Of a stretch of DNA of 64,000 nt, positions 1 through 7,267 are shown piece by piece. Source of the stretch: Saccharopolyspora gloriosae (lineage in GTDB: Bacteria > Actinomycetota > Actinomycetes > Mycobacteriales > Pseudonocardiaceae). The DNA lies in NCBI RefSeq assembly GCF_014203325.1, contig NZ_JACHIV010000001.1, positions 372,001 through 436,000 on the forward strand, given 5' to 3'. Numbering within the stretch: position 1 is the first letter of the stretch; the number at the start of each line of letters is the position of its first letter. A program made the position numbers and the translations under genes. The notes under the pieces are model-generated. The model was not told the DNA's origin. It searched no databases and was given only the letters and a program-made list of their open reading frames with translations.

Positions 1-301
1 TCTCGCCGCGCTTGACCAGCAGCAGGTCCACGTGCTCGATGTAGTTCTTGATCGGGTGCGCGGTGACGGTCTTGGTCAGCGCCAGCTCGTTGGCGGAGCC
101 GGCGACCTCGAGGGTCAGCACCGCGTTCTGCCCGTTGTCGCGGACGGCGCGGGCGAACTCGATCGCGGGCAGCGACAGGTGCTTGGGGTCGGAGCCGTGA
201 CCGTAGAGCACCGCGGGGATCTTGCCGGCGCGGCGGGTGCGGCGGGCGGCGCCTTTACCGAACTCGGTGCGCGGTTCGACGGAAATACGTACCTCGGACA
301 C
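1..301 (-). CDS. rplY: Ribosomal protein bL25 / general stress protein Ctc (3' end missing)
   Basis: 5S rRNA-binding protein of the large ribosomal subunit. The first 100 codons are present and the rest lies beyond the window edge. The N-terminus ([19 protein letters not shown], then KIPAVLYG) is the standard bL25/Ctc start, and [13 protein letters not shown] follows. The start is GTG at 301-299, preceded by GAGGAG about 10 nt upstream. In most actinobacteria rplY follows glmU-prs directly. Here four unrelated genes separate it from prs, so it must use its own promoter in the roughly 270-nt gap up to the HxlR gene. I expect the long Ctc form with a C-terminal TL5 domain, but that part is not visible. 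Confidence 0.93.
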   Translation of the reverse strand, partial: MSEVRISVEPRTEFGKGAARRTRRAGKIPAVLYGHGSDPKHLSLPAIEFARAVRDNGQNAVLTLEVAGSANELALTKTVTAHPIKNYIEHVDLLLVKRGE

Positions 302-569
302 GGTGGTGCACTCCTCGTGACGTCGGGCGGAAATGAAACTGGTCGGCGGCCTGCGGCGGCGGGTGTGCCACTGGCGTGGGCGGCGCGTACCGGAATGGGG
401 CGGCACCTGGTGCGAACGGCACCGGCGGCGTCCTTCGCGTCCACGAGGGCGAACACCGAGCCGCCGCGTCGATCACGCCGGGTGGAAGGAACCCGGCCTC
501 GCCGAGGCAACCCGAACAGTTTAGAGCCTGCTTTCCTGGCGTGCGTTGCCCGGGGTGGCCCTGCGGCGG

Positions 570-947
570 TCAGCGCTCGTCGCGGGCCGCGTCGTAGTCG
601 GCGCGCGAGGCGACCACTTCGGCCATGTGCGCCTCGGCCCAGTCGGTGATGGCCTGGATCGGGGTGCGCAGCGAATGGCCGAGTTCGGTGAGCTCGTAGT
701 CCACCCGCGGCGGCACTTCCGCGTGCACGGTGCGGCTGAGCAGGCCGTCGCGCTCCATCGCGCGCAGGGTCTGGGTGAGCACCTTCGGCGCGACGCCGCC
801 GATGGCCGCGCGCAGCCGGGTGAAGCGCATCGGACCGGACGCCAGGTGCAGCACGACCAGCGACGTCCACCGGTCGCCGACGCGGTCGAGCACCGCGCGG
901 GTGGGGCAGGCGGGGTCGTACACGTTCGGGACCAGGTCGGTAACCAC
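570..947 (-). CDS. HxlR family winged-helix regulator
   Basis: DNA-binding repressor or redox sensor of the HxlR/YodB type, about 125 residues. The family signature DPACPTRAVLDRVGDRWT lies near the N-terminus and includes the conserved cysteine that senses electrophiles in YodB/HypR relatives. The winged helix continues through LRAAIGGVAPKVLTQTLRAMERDGL. It is divergent from a NAD(P)-binding oxidoreductase, a usual arrangement for this family, so that gene is the likely target. The frame is open to a GTG at 974, but a good -10 box (TATAAG, minus strand 959-954) lies inside that extension exactly 6 nt before the GTG at 947. I therefore chose 947 and infer a leaderless mRNA. Confidence 0.85.
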   Translation of the reverse strand: MVTDLVPNVYDPACPTRAVLDRVGDRWTSLVVLHLASGPMRFTRLRAAIGGVAPKVLTQTLRAMERDGLLSRTVHAEVPPRVDYELTELGHSLRTPIQAITDWAEAHMAEVVASRADYDAARDER

Positions 948-994
948 GAGGTACTTATAGCACGTTGAAGTCACTGATTACCAATGGTTACCGT
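939..994. promoter_or_regulatory. Divergent promoter with GGTAACC/GGTTACC inverted repeat
   Basis: GGTAACC (939-945) and GGTTACC (986-992) are exact reverse complements flanking both promoters. On the plus strand TTGAAG (965-970), 18 nt and TACCGT (989-994) fit a sigma-70-like promoter for the oxidoreductase. On the minus strand TATAAG (959-954) serves the HxlR gene. The repeat is a candidate HxlR operator (inference). Confidence 0.45.
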
Positions 995-1025
995 CGAGGT
1001 CAGGTTCTGGATCGAGGAGGTTTTC

Positions 1026-1673
1026 ATGCGGATCGTTCTGTTCGGTGCCACGGGTTACGCGGGTGGCCGGATCTTGGCGGAGGCCCTGTCGCGCGGCCAC
1101 GAGGTCGTCGGGGTCGCCCGCGACGTGAGCGGCCTCGCGGAGCGCCGCGGCCTCACGGCGCGCGCGGGTTCGATGCACGACGCGGACTTCGTGGTCGACG
1201 TGACGCGCGACGCGGACGCGGTGCTGATCGCGACGCCGGGGCGCCCGCTGGAGGGCGGCAAGAAGCTGCTCGACGCGGTGCCCGCGCTGTTCGACGCCGC
1301 GCGCAAGAACGGCTTCCGGCTCGGCGTCGTCGGCGGGGCGGGCAGCCTCCGGGTGGCCGAGGGCGGGCCGCGGGTGATCGACACCCCGGAGTTCCCGGAG
1401 GAGTTCAAGCCGGAGGCGAGCTCGCACGCGGAGGTGCTGGACGCGCTGCGCGAGGCCCCGCAGGAGGTGGACTGGTTCTACGTGAGCCCGCCCGCGGTGT
1501 TCGGCTCCTACGCGCCGGGTGAGCGCACCGGCGGCTACCGGGTCGGCGGGGACGTGCTGCTGTCGGACGCCGACGGGCGCTCGACGATCGGCGGGGACGA
1601 CTACGCGCTCGCCTTCGTCGACGAGCTGGACCGGCCCGCGCACCGCCGCACCCGGTTCACGGTCGCGTACTGA
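1026..1673 (+). CDS. NAD(P)-binding oxidoreductase (atypical SDR, YwnB-like)
   Basis: A 215-residue Rossmann protein of the atypical SDR type that includes YwnB and NmrA-like proteins. The N-terminal nucleotide-binding motif is MRIVLFGATGYAGGRI, followed by a short fold containing VVGGAGSL and DWFYVSPPAVFG. No classical YxxxK dyad is evident, so substrate and reaction cannot be assigned. The start is the ATG with AGGAGG 7 nt upstream; the longer open frame has no ribosome binding site. It is divergent from an HxlR regulator, which suggests induction by electrophilic or redox stress (inference). Confidence 0.85.
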   Translation: MRIVLFGATGYAGGRILAEALSRGHEVVGVARDVSGLAERRGLTARAGSMHDADFVVDVTRDADAVLIATPGRPLEGGKKLLDAVPALFDAARKNGFRLGVVGGAGSLRVAEGGPRVIDTPEFPEEFKPEASSHAEVLDALREAPQEVDWFYVSPPAVFGSYAPGERTGGYRVGGDVLLSDADGRSTIGGDDYALAFVDELDRPAHRRTRFTVAY

Positions 1674-1919
1674 TCCGACTCCGCTCCGGGGGAGGCGGAG
1701 GAGCACCGCCGCCGAGGGGCGCCGGTCCGGCCATGTTGATCGCGCTCAGGCATGGTTCCACCGGACCGGTGTCACTCGCGGCAGTGAGCGATCCGCGCGC
1801 CGTCGGCGGAAAGTGATCAGCCTCGCCGGACTCCACAGAACCGGGGAAAGCACAAGCCACCGTCACGGTTTGGTCGCTTGCGGATGACCGCCGCCCGACT
1901 CGGCGATAGTTTGACGCGC

Positions 1920-3236
1920 ATGTCCGCTGATACGAGCTCTGATCCCGGCTCCGAGAGCACCGCCGCCGGCCCCCCGGAGGTCGAACCGGCCACCGGCTGG
2001 GCCCGGTTCAAGCAGGTCGGTCCGGGCATCATGGCCGCCGCCACCGGCGTCGGCGCGGGCGACTTGGTCGCGACCATGGTGGCCGGAGCCCGCTACGGCT
2101 ACACGCTGTTCTGGGCGATCTTGGTCGGCACGCTCTTCAAGCTGGCGCTCGGCGAAGCGGTCGGGCGCTGGCACCTCGGCGGCGAGCGCACCATGCTCTC
2201 CGGCTGGCGTTCCCTCGGCCGGTGGGCCACCACCTACTTCGGCGTCTACATCGTGATCTGGGGCTTCGTCTACGGCGCCACCGCGATGTCGGCCTCGGCG
2301 CTGCCGCTGAACGCGCTGTTCCCGGTGCTGCCGGTCGGCGGCTGGGCCGTCGTGTGCGGGCTGCTGGGGATCGCGCTGGTCTGGTTCGGCCGCTACGCCG
2401 TGCTGGAGAAGATCATGACCGTGCTGGTGGGGGTCATGTTCGTGACCGTCGTCGGCACCGCGATCCTGGTCGGGCCGAACCTGCCCGCGCTGGGGGAGGG
2501 CCTGGTCCCGACGCTGCCGGACGGTTCGGTGGCTTACGTGCTCGGCCTGATGGGCGGCGTCGGCGGCACCATCACGATGGCCGCCTACGGCTACTGGACC
2601 TTCGCCAAGGGCTGGCGGACGCCGAAGTGGCTGCCGATCATGCGGATGGACAACGCGGTCGGCTACGTCACCACCGGGATCTTCGTGGTGGCGATGCTGG
2701 TGGTCGGTGCGGAGATCCTGCTCGGGCAGGACCTCACCGAGAGCGACAAGGGGCTGCTCAACCTCGGCGACGTGCTCGCCGCGGACTACGGCCAGTGGGC
2801 CCGGATACCGTTCCTGGTGGGCTTCTTCGCCGTCGCGTTCAGCTCGGTGATCGGCGTGTGGAACGGCGTGAGCCTGCTGTTCGCCGACTGGTGGCGGACC
2901 TGGCGGCTGCCGAAGGACGCGCCGGTGGAGACCGCGGCGGCCTACGACCACAAGGCGGGCATGCACAGCGCCCCGTACCGGATCTACCTGCTGTGGCTGA
3001 CGTTCCCGCCGATGCTCCTGCTGATCTTCAGCAAGCCGTTCCAGCTGACCTTGGTCTACGGCGTGCTCGGAGCGTTGTTCATGCCGTTCCTGGCGGGCAC
3101 GTTGCTGGTGCTGCTGAACTCGCGCTCGATGATGCCCGCCGCGCACCGCTCCCGGTGGCTGTCGAACACGTTGCTGACGTTGTGCCTGGTGCTGTTCGTC
3201 GGCGTGGCGGTCAACGAGCTGATCGGGCTGTTCTGA
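1920..3236 (+). CDS. Nramp-related metal ion transporter lacking the canonical metal motifs
   Basis: A 438-residue multi-pass membrane protein with the Nramp layout of about 11 helices after a polar N-terminus. The Nramp DPGN motif of helix 1 is replaced by TGVGAGD (about residues 42-48), and the helix 6 MPH motif is replaced by TMAAYGYW (about residues 215-225). It is therefore a divergent Nramp-related transporter rather than MntH, and Mn2+/Fe2+ specificity should not be assumed. The start is ATG 1920; TTG 1878 is also in frame. TAGTTT lies 7 nt before the ATG with no clear ribosome binding site, so it may be leaderless. It is part of the block that separates rplY from prs. Confidence 0.85.
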   Translation: MSADTSSDPGSESTAAGPPEVEPATGWARFKQVGPGIMAAATGVGAGDLVATMVAGARYGYTLFWAILVGTLFKLALGEAVGRWHLGGERTMLSGWRSLGRWATTYFGVYIVIWGFVYGATAMSASALPLNALFPVLPVGGWAVVCGLLGIALVWFGRYAVLEKIMTVLVGVMFVTVVGTAILVGPNLPALGEGLVPTLPDGSVAYVLGLMGGVGGTITMAAYGYWTFAKGWRTPKWLPIMRMDNAVGYVTTGIFVVAMLVVGAEILLGQDLTESDKGLLNLGDVLAADYGQWARIPFLVGFFAVAFSSVIGVWNGVSLLFADWWRTWRLPKDAPVETAAAYDHKAGMHSAPYRIYLLWLTFPPMLLLIFSKPFQLTLVYGVLGALFMPFLAGTLLVLLNSRSMMPAAHRSRWLSNTLLTLCLVLFVGVAVNELIGLF

Positions 3237-3321
3237 GCCGCGGATGTGATCCGGAGCGGGTTCCGGAATGCTGGAAGCTTCAAATACGTTGGGCGGAGAA
3301 ACCCCGAGCAAGGAAGTGATC

Positions 3322-3936
3322 ATGACTTCGACCGACGCCACCACCGGGCTCCAGCTCTCCGCGGAAGCCCAGGACCTGCTGTTCAGGGATGCCCGCACCG
3401 CCAACACCTTCAGCTCCGAAGACGTCACCGACGAGCAGCTGCGGGCCATCCACGACCTGGTCAAGTGGGGGCCCACCTCGATGAACCAGCAGCCGCTGCG
3501 GATCGTGCTGGTGCGGTCGGACGAGGGCAAGCAGCGCCTGCTGCCGCACCTGTCCGAAGGCAACCGCGCCAAGACGGAGAGCGCGCCGCTGGTCGCGGTG
3601 CTCGCCGCCGACACCGACTTCCACGAGAACCTGCCGCGGATGTTCCCGCACGCGCCGAACGCGAAGGACATGTGGGCCGGTGACGACGGCTTCCGCGCCG
3701 ACCACGCCAAGCTCAACGGCACCCTGCAGGTCGCGTACTTCATCCTCGGCGTGCGCGCCGCCGGCCTGGTGGCCGGCCCGATGACCGGGTTCGACGCGGC
3801 CGGCGTCAACGCCGAGTTCTTCCCCGGCGGGCGGGAGAAGGTGCTCGTGGTGGTCAACATCGGCAAGCCCGGCGAGGACCCCTGGTTCGACCGCCTCCCC
3901 CGCCACGACTACGACGAAATCGTCACCACCGTCTGA
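3322..3936 (+). CDS. Nitroreductase family protein, malonic semialdehyde reductase (RutE-like)
   Basis: A 204-residue FMN-dependent reductase, close to the usual length of RutE (about 196). The nitroreductase FMN contacts are visible in LVKWGPTSMNQQPLRIV and the later GLVAGPMTGFDAAGVNAEFF. RutE-type enzymes reduce malonic semialdehyde from pyrimidine breakdown to 3-hydroxypropionate with NADPH, but no rut genes are nearby, so the substrate is a family-based guess. The start is ATG with AAGGAAG 6 nt upstream. It is convergent with prs, with a dispersed repeat element between them. Confidence 0.88.
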   Translation: MTSTDATTGLQLSAEAQDLLFRDARTANTFSSEDVTDEQLRAIHDLVKWGPTSMNQQPLRIVLVRSDEGKQRLLPHLSEGNRAKTESAPLVAVLAADTDFHENLPRMFPHAPNAKDMWAGDDGFRADHAKLNGTLQVAYFILGVRAAGLVAGPMTGFDAAGVNAEFFPGGREKVLVVVNIGKPGEDPWFDRLPRHDYDEIVTTV

Positions 3937-3963
3937 AGCGCGCCCAGAACGGCCTGCGCAGCA

Positions 3964-4135
3964 GGTCGGGTAGCGGAACCTCAGCGGCTTCCTCGCTGCG
4001 GGATCGATTTCTCATGTAGCTGCCTACACAGCGAAATCGCTGTCCTCGCGAGGAAGCCGCTGAGAACCCGCCGGTGGTCTTCTTGCTCAAGCTGGTCACT
4101 GCTCAGCGGCTCCGCCGCTGACAAGACGACGACCA
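3964..4135 (+). repeat. Dispersed intergenic inverted-repeat element, copy A
   Basis: A nested palindrome shared in sequence with three other intergenic sites in the window. The outer arms (3980-3995 and 4049-4064) are a perfect 16-bp inverted repeat starting CTCAGCGGCTTCC. The inner arms CGATTTC/GAAATCG and GTAG/CTAC differ from the other copies. The left flank (GGTCGGGTAGCGGAACC) and the right flank (GAACCCGCCGGTGGTC, then the small hairpin CAGCGGCTCCGCCGCTG at about 4102-4118) match copies C and D. It lies between convergent genes. No coding capacity is evident. Confidence 0.8.
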
Positions 4136-4189
4136 ATAGATCGTTCTGCACGGACCCCGCGCGCAGCGGCGAGGGCCGGTCCGCGCGCG

Positions 4190-4226
4190 CGGAAGGCCCG
4201 GCCCCGAGGGGGGACCGGGCCTTCCG
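4190..4226 (-). terminator. Intrinsic terminator of the glmU-prs operon
   Basis: Strong stem GGAAGGCCCGG (4191-4201) with GGTCC-type pairing to CCGGGCCTTCC (4215-4225), about 15 bp with one mismatch, located 14 nt beyond the prs stop codon. There is no U-run, as is usual for actinobacterial terminators. Confidence 0.75.
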
Positions 4227-4239
4227 CGGCTGATCAGGC

Positions 4240-5226
4240 TCAGGCGTGGCCGTCGAACAGGCTCGTGACGGAGCCGTCCTCGAACACCTGGTGGATCGCT
4301 TCCGCGACCAGCGGGGCGATCGAGAGCACGCGCAGCGTGTCGAACTGGTGCTCGTCGGAGATCGGCAGCGTGTTCGTCAGCACGACCTCCTTCGCGCCGC
4401 AGGAGGACAGCCGCTCCACCGCGGGGCCGGACAGCACGCCGTGGGTCGCCGCGATGATGACGTCCTTCGCGCCGGACTCCAGCAGCTGCTCGGTGGCCTT
4501 GGTGATCGTGCCGCCGGTGTCGATCATGTCGTCGACCAGCACGCACAGCCGACCCTCGACGTCACCGACGACGCGGTTCGCGACGACCTGGTTCGGCTTC
4601 GTGGGGTCCCTGGTCTTGTGGATGAACGCCAGCGGTGTCCCGCCGAGGTTGTCCGCCCACTTCTCCGCGACCCGGACCCGGCCGGAGTCCGGCGAGACCA
4701 CGGTGATCTTCTCGTCGACGTAGGTCTGGCGGATGTAGTCCGACAGCACCGTCTGCGCGAGCAGGTGGTCGACCGGTCCGTCGAAGAAGCCCTGGATCTG
4801 GTCGGTGTGCAGGTCCACCGTCATGATCCGGTCGGCGCCCGCGGTCTTGAACAGGTCCGCCATCAGCCGTGCCGAGATCGGCTCGCGGCCCTTGTGCTTC
4901 TTGTCCTGCCGGGCGTAGCCGTAGAACGGCATGACCACGGTGATGCGCTTCGCGCTGGCGCGCTTGAGCGCGTCCACCATGATCAGCTGTTCCATGATGG
5001 CGTCGTTGAGCGGCGTGCAGTGCGACTGGATCACGAAGGCGTCGCAGCCGCGGACCGACTCGTCGTAGCGGACGAAGATCTCGCCGTTCGCGAACTTGTA
5101 TGCCGCCTGGGGCGTGACCGTCACGTCAAGTTGCTTGGCCACCTCCTCGGCAAGTTCCGGGTGGCTGCTCCCGGAGAAGAGCTTGAGGCTCTTCTTCGGG
5201 GTTGCAGACATGGCACTCACGGTCAT
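4240..5226 (-). CDS. prs: Ribose-phosphate pyrophosphokinase (PRPP synthetase)
   Basis: Makes phosphoribosyl pyrophosphate from ribose 5-phosphate and ATP for purine, pyrimidine, His, Trp and NAD synthesis. In actinobacteria it also supplies the precursor of decaprenyl-phospho-arabinose. The class I motifs are all present: FANGEIFVRYDESVRGCD, the flexible loop YGYARQDKKHKGREPIS, the catalytic VDLHTDQIQGFF, and the PRPP-binding loop LVDDMIDTGGTI. Length is 328 residues. The start is ATG 5226 with GGGAGGGA 3-10 nt upstream; 12 further in-frame codons upstream lack a site. It follows glmU after 22 nt, so the two are co-transcribed. Confidence 0.97.
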   Translation of the reverse strand: MTVSAMSATPKKSLKLFSGSSHPELAEEVAKQLDVTVTPQAAYKFANGEIFVRYDESVRGCDAFVIQSHCTPLNDAIMEQLIMVDALKRASAKRITVVMPFYGYARQDKKHKGREPISARLMADLFKTAGADRIMTVDLHTDQIQGFFDGPVDHLLAQTVLSDYIRQTYVDEKITVVSPDSGRVRVAEKWADNLGGTPLAFIHKTRDPTKPNQVVANRVVGDVEGRLCVLVDDMIDTGGTITKATEQLLESGAKDVIIAATHGVLSGPAVERLSSCGAKEVVLTNTLPISDEHQFDTLRVLSIAPLVAEAIHQVFEDGSVTSLFDGHA

Positions 5227-5248
5227 CGTCCCTCCCCGTTGACCCCCG

Positions 5249-6802
5249 TCATCGGGTGTCACTCATCGGATTGGTGGTCAGGTCAGATCCGGACCGCTCC
5301 TGCGCCTGCTGAGCGGCCTGGTCGGCGGCGGTGTCCGGGCGGCGTCGAGCCACCCAGCCTTCGATGTTGCGCTGCCTCCCGCGGGCGACCGCCATGGCGC
5401 CCGGGGGGACATCTTGGGTGATGACCGAACCGGCGGCGGTGTAAGCGCCGTCCCCGACCTCGACGGGCGCGACGAACATGTTGTCCGCCCCCGTCCGAGC
5501 GTGGGAACCGATCACGGTGCGGTGCTTGGCGACGCCGTCGTAGTTCACGAAGACGCTCGCCGCGCCGATGTTGCTGCCTTCACCGATCTCGGCGTCCCCG
5601 ACGTAGGTCAGGTGCGGCACCTTGCTGCCGGTGCCGATCTCGGAGTTCTTGACCTCGACGAAGGTGCCGATCTTGCCCTTCTCGCCGAGCCGGGCGCCGG
5701 GGCGCAGGTAGGCGAACGGGCCGACGGAGGCTCCGGGCCCCACTTCCGCGCCTTCGCCGTGCGTGCGCACGACGGAGGCGCCGGGGTGCACGGTGCAGCC
5801 GGTGAGCGTGGTGTCGGGGCCGATCAGCGAGCCTTCGCCGACGGTCGTCCCGCCGCGCAGCTGCACACCGGGCTCCAGCGTCACGTCGCGGCTCAGGGCC
5901 ACGTCGCAGTCCAGCCACACCGACGCCGGATCGGTGACGGTGACGCCTTCGCGCATCCAGCCGAGCACCAGCCTGCGGTTGAGCTCCGCGCCGAGCCGGG
6001 CCAGCTGCACCCGGTCGTTGACGCCCTCGACGAGCCAGGTGTCCGCGCACACCAGCGCGCCCACGGAGTGGCCGTCGGAGCGGGCGATGGAGAGCACGTC
6101 GGTCAGGTACAGCTCGCCCTGCGCGTTGTCGGTGGAGAGCCGGTCGAGCGCGTCGGAGAGCACGGTCGCGTCGAACGCGTAGACCCCGGAGTTGATCTCG
6201 CCGATGGCGGCCTGGGCCGCGGTGGCGTCCTTCTGCTCGACGATGCCGGTGACCTGGCCGGCGTCGTCGCGGACCAGCCGTCCGTAGCCGGTGGGGTCGT
6301 CGACCACCGCGGACAGCACGGTCACGGCGTTGCGGCGTTCGTGGTGCTCGGCGAGCAGCTCGGTGAGCGTGGCGGTGTCCAGCAGCGGTACGTCGCCGTA
6401 GCTGACCAGCACGGTGCCGTGGCGCTGGTCCGCCAGCGCGGTCAGCCCGCAGGCCACCGCGTGCCCGGTGCCGAGCTGCTGGTCCTGCACGACGGTGTGG
6501 ACCTTGCGGTCGAGGTCGTCGGCGACCCGCGCGAGGTGCTCGCCGACGGCGTCCCGGCCGTGGCCGATCACGACGACCAGATCATCCGGCCCGGTGCCCG
6601 CCGCGGCCCGCACCGCGTGCTCGACCAGCGGCCGGCCGGCGATGGGGTGCAGCACCTTCGGCGTGGCCGAGCGCATCCGAGTGCCCTCGCCCGCGGCGAG
6701 CACGATCGTGCTGACCGCGGAGCCGAGTGCGGAGTGGGAATCGGAGGAAGCCGCGCCGGACGTGCTGCGGGGGGCGGGCCGGGCGTTCTCGCCCTGAGGC
6801 AT
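5249..6802 (-). CDS. glmU: Bifunctional GlmU: glucosamine-1-phosphate acetyltransferase / UDP-GlcNAc pyrophosphorylase
   Basis: Catalyses the last two cytosolic steps of UDP-GlcNAc synthesis for peptidoglycan. The N-terminal nucleotidyltransferase carries LAAGEGTRMRSATPKVLH. The C-terminal left-handed beta-helix has hexapeptide repeats and the acetyltransferase signatures VKNSEIGTGSKVPHLTYVGD and GAASVFVNYDGVAKHRT. Length is about 517 residues, with a disordered 35-residue N-terminal extension. The start is ATG 6802 with AGGGAG 7 nt upstream; a GTG at 6844 is also in frame but has no site. It is the first gene of a glmU-prs operon. Confidence 0.97.
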   Translation of the reverse strand: MPQGENARPAPRSTSGAASSDSHSALGSAVSTIVLAAGEGTRMRSATPKVLHPIAGRPLVEHAVRAAAGTGPDDLVVVIGHGRDAVGEHLARVADDLDRKVHTVVQDQQLGTGHAVACGLTALADQRHGTVLVSYGDVPLLDTATLTELLAEHHERRNAVTVLSAVVDDPTGYGRLVRDDAGQVTGIVEQKDATAAQAAIGEINSGVYAFDATVLSDALDRLSTDNAQGELYLTDVLSIARSDGHSVGALVCADTWLVEGVNDRVQLARLGAELNRRLVLGWMREGVTVTDPASVWLDCDVALSRDVTLEPGVQLRGGTTVGEGSLIGPDTTLTGCTVHPGASVVRTHGEGAEVGPGASVGPFAYLRPGARLGEKGKIGTFVEVKNSEIGTGSKVPHLTYVGDAEIGEGSNIGAASVFVNYDGVAKHRTVIGSHARTGADNMFVAPVEVGDGAYTAAGSVITQDVPPGAMAVARGRQRNIEGWVARRRPDTAADQAAQQAQERSGSDLTTNPMSDTR

Positions 6803-7267
6803 CAACGCACTCCCTTGGGTCTCAAGCGGGTTCGACGCCGACACGCCGGAGTCGCCCTGGTCGGTGCGGTCACGGTGAGCATTCTCGTCGTGAACCGGCT
6901 GCTGGTGGCGTCCAAGCGGGTGAAGGGTAACCGGGGCGTTCCGTTCTCGCGCCGGTGGCCCTTGCCGCTTGTCCGGCGGAAGCCGATGCTACCCGTCCGG
7001 TCCACCGGCCTCCGGCTGCCACAGCCTTCCCGAGCTGCGGCTTTGTGATCAAGCGCCGTGAAACGTGGCGGGTTGTCGCCAGCCCGGCGGCGCGGTTTCC
7101 CCGGCCCGGCGGCGCCTCCCCGGCTCGGCGATACGACGCTCACGCAGAGTGCGCGCGCAAGCATCTCGTAGGCCGATCCGGGTGAATCGACCATTTCGCC
7201 TGACCGGGTTCGCGTGCCGTGTAACGAGGCTCACCGGGGAGCCGCGGCAGCGTTCGCGTCGAACCGA
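6803..7267. other. Intergenic region upstream of glmU, no gene seen
   Basis: About 465 nt between the ends of the minus-strand genes glmU and the GGDEF gene. No ORF with a plausible start and protein-like composition was found on either strand. It should hold the glmU-prs promoter, but I could not pick a convincing -35/-10 pair. Confidence 0.5.

Noticed and set aside
1863-3866. 667-codon open frame on the minus strand across the Nramp and nitroreductase genes
   Set aside because: It is antisense to two well-supported genes. Its product is His/Gln/Arg-rich without any recognisable fold, as expected from GC-rich codon bias.
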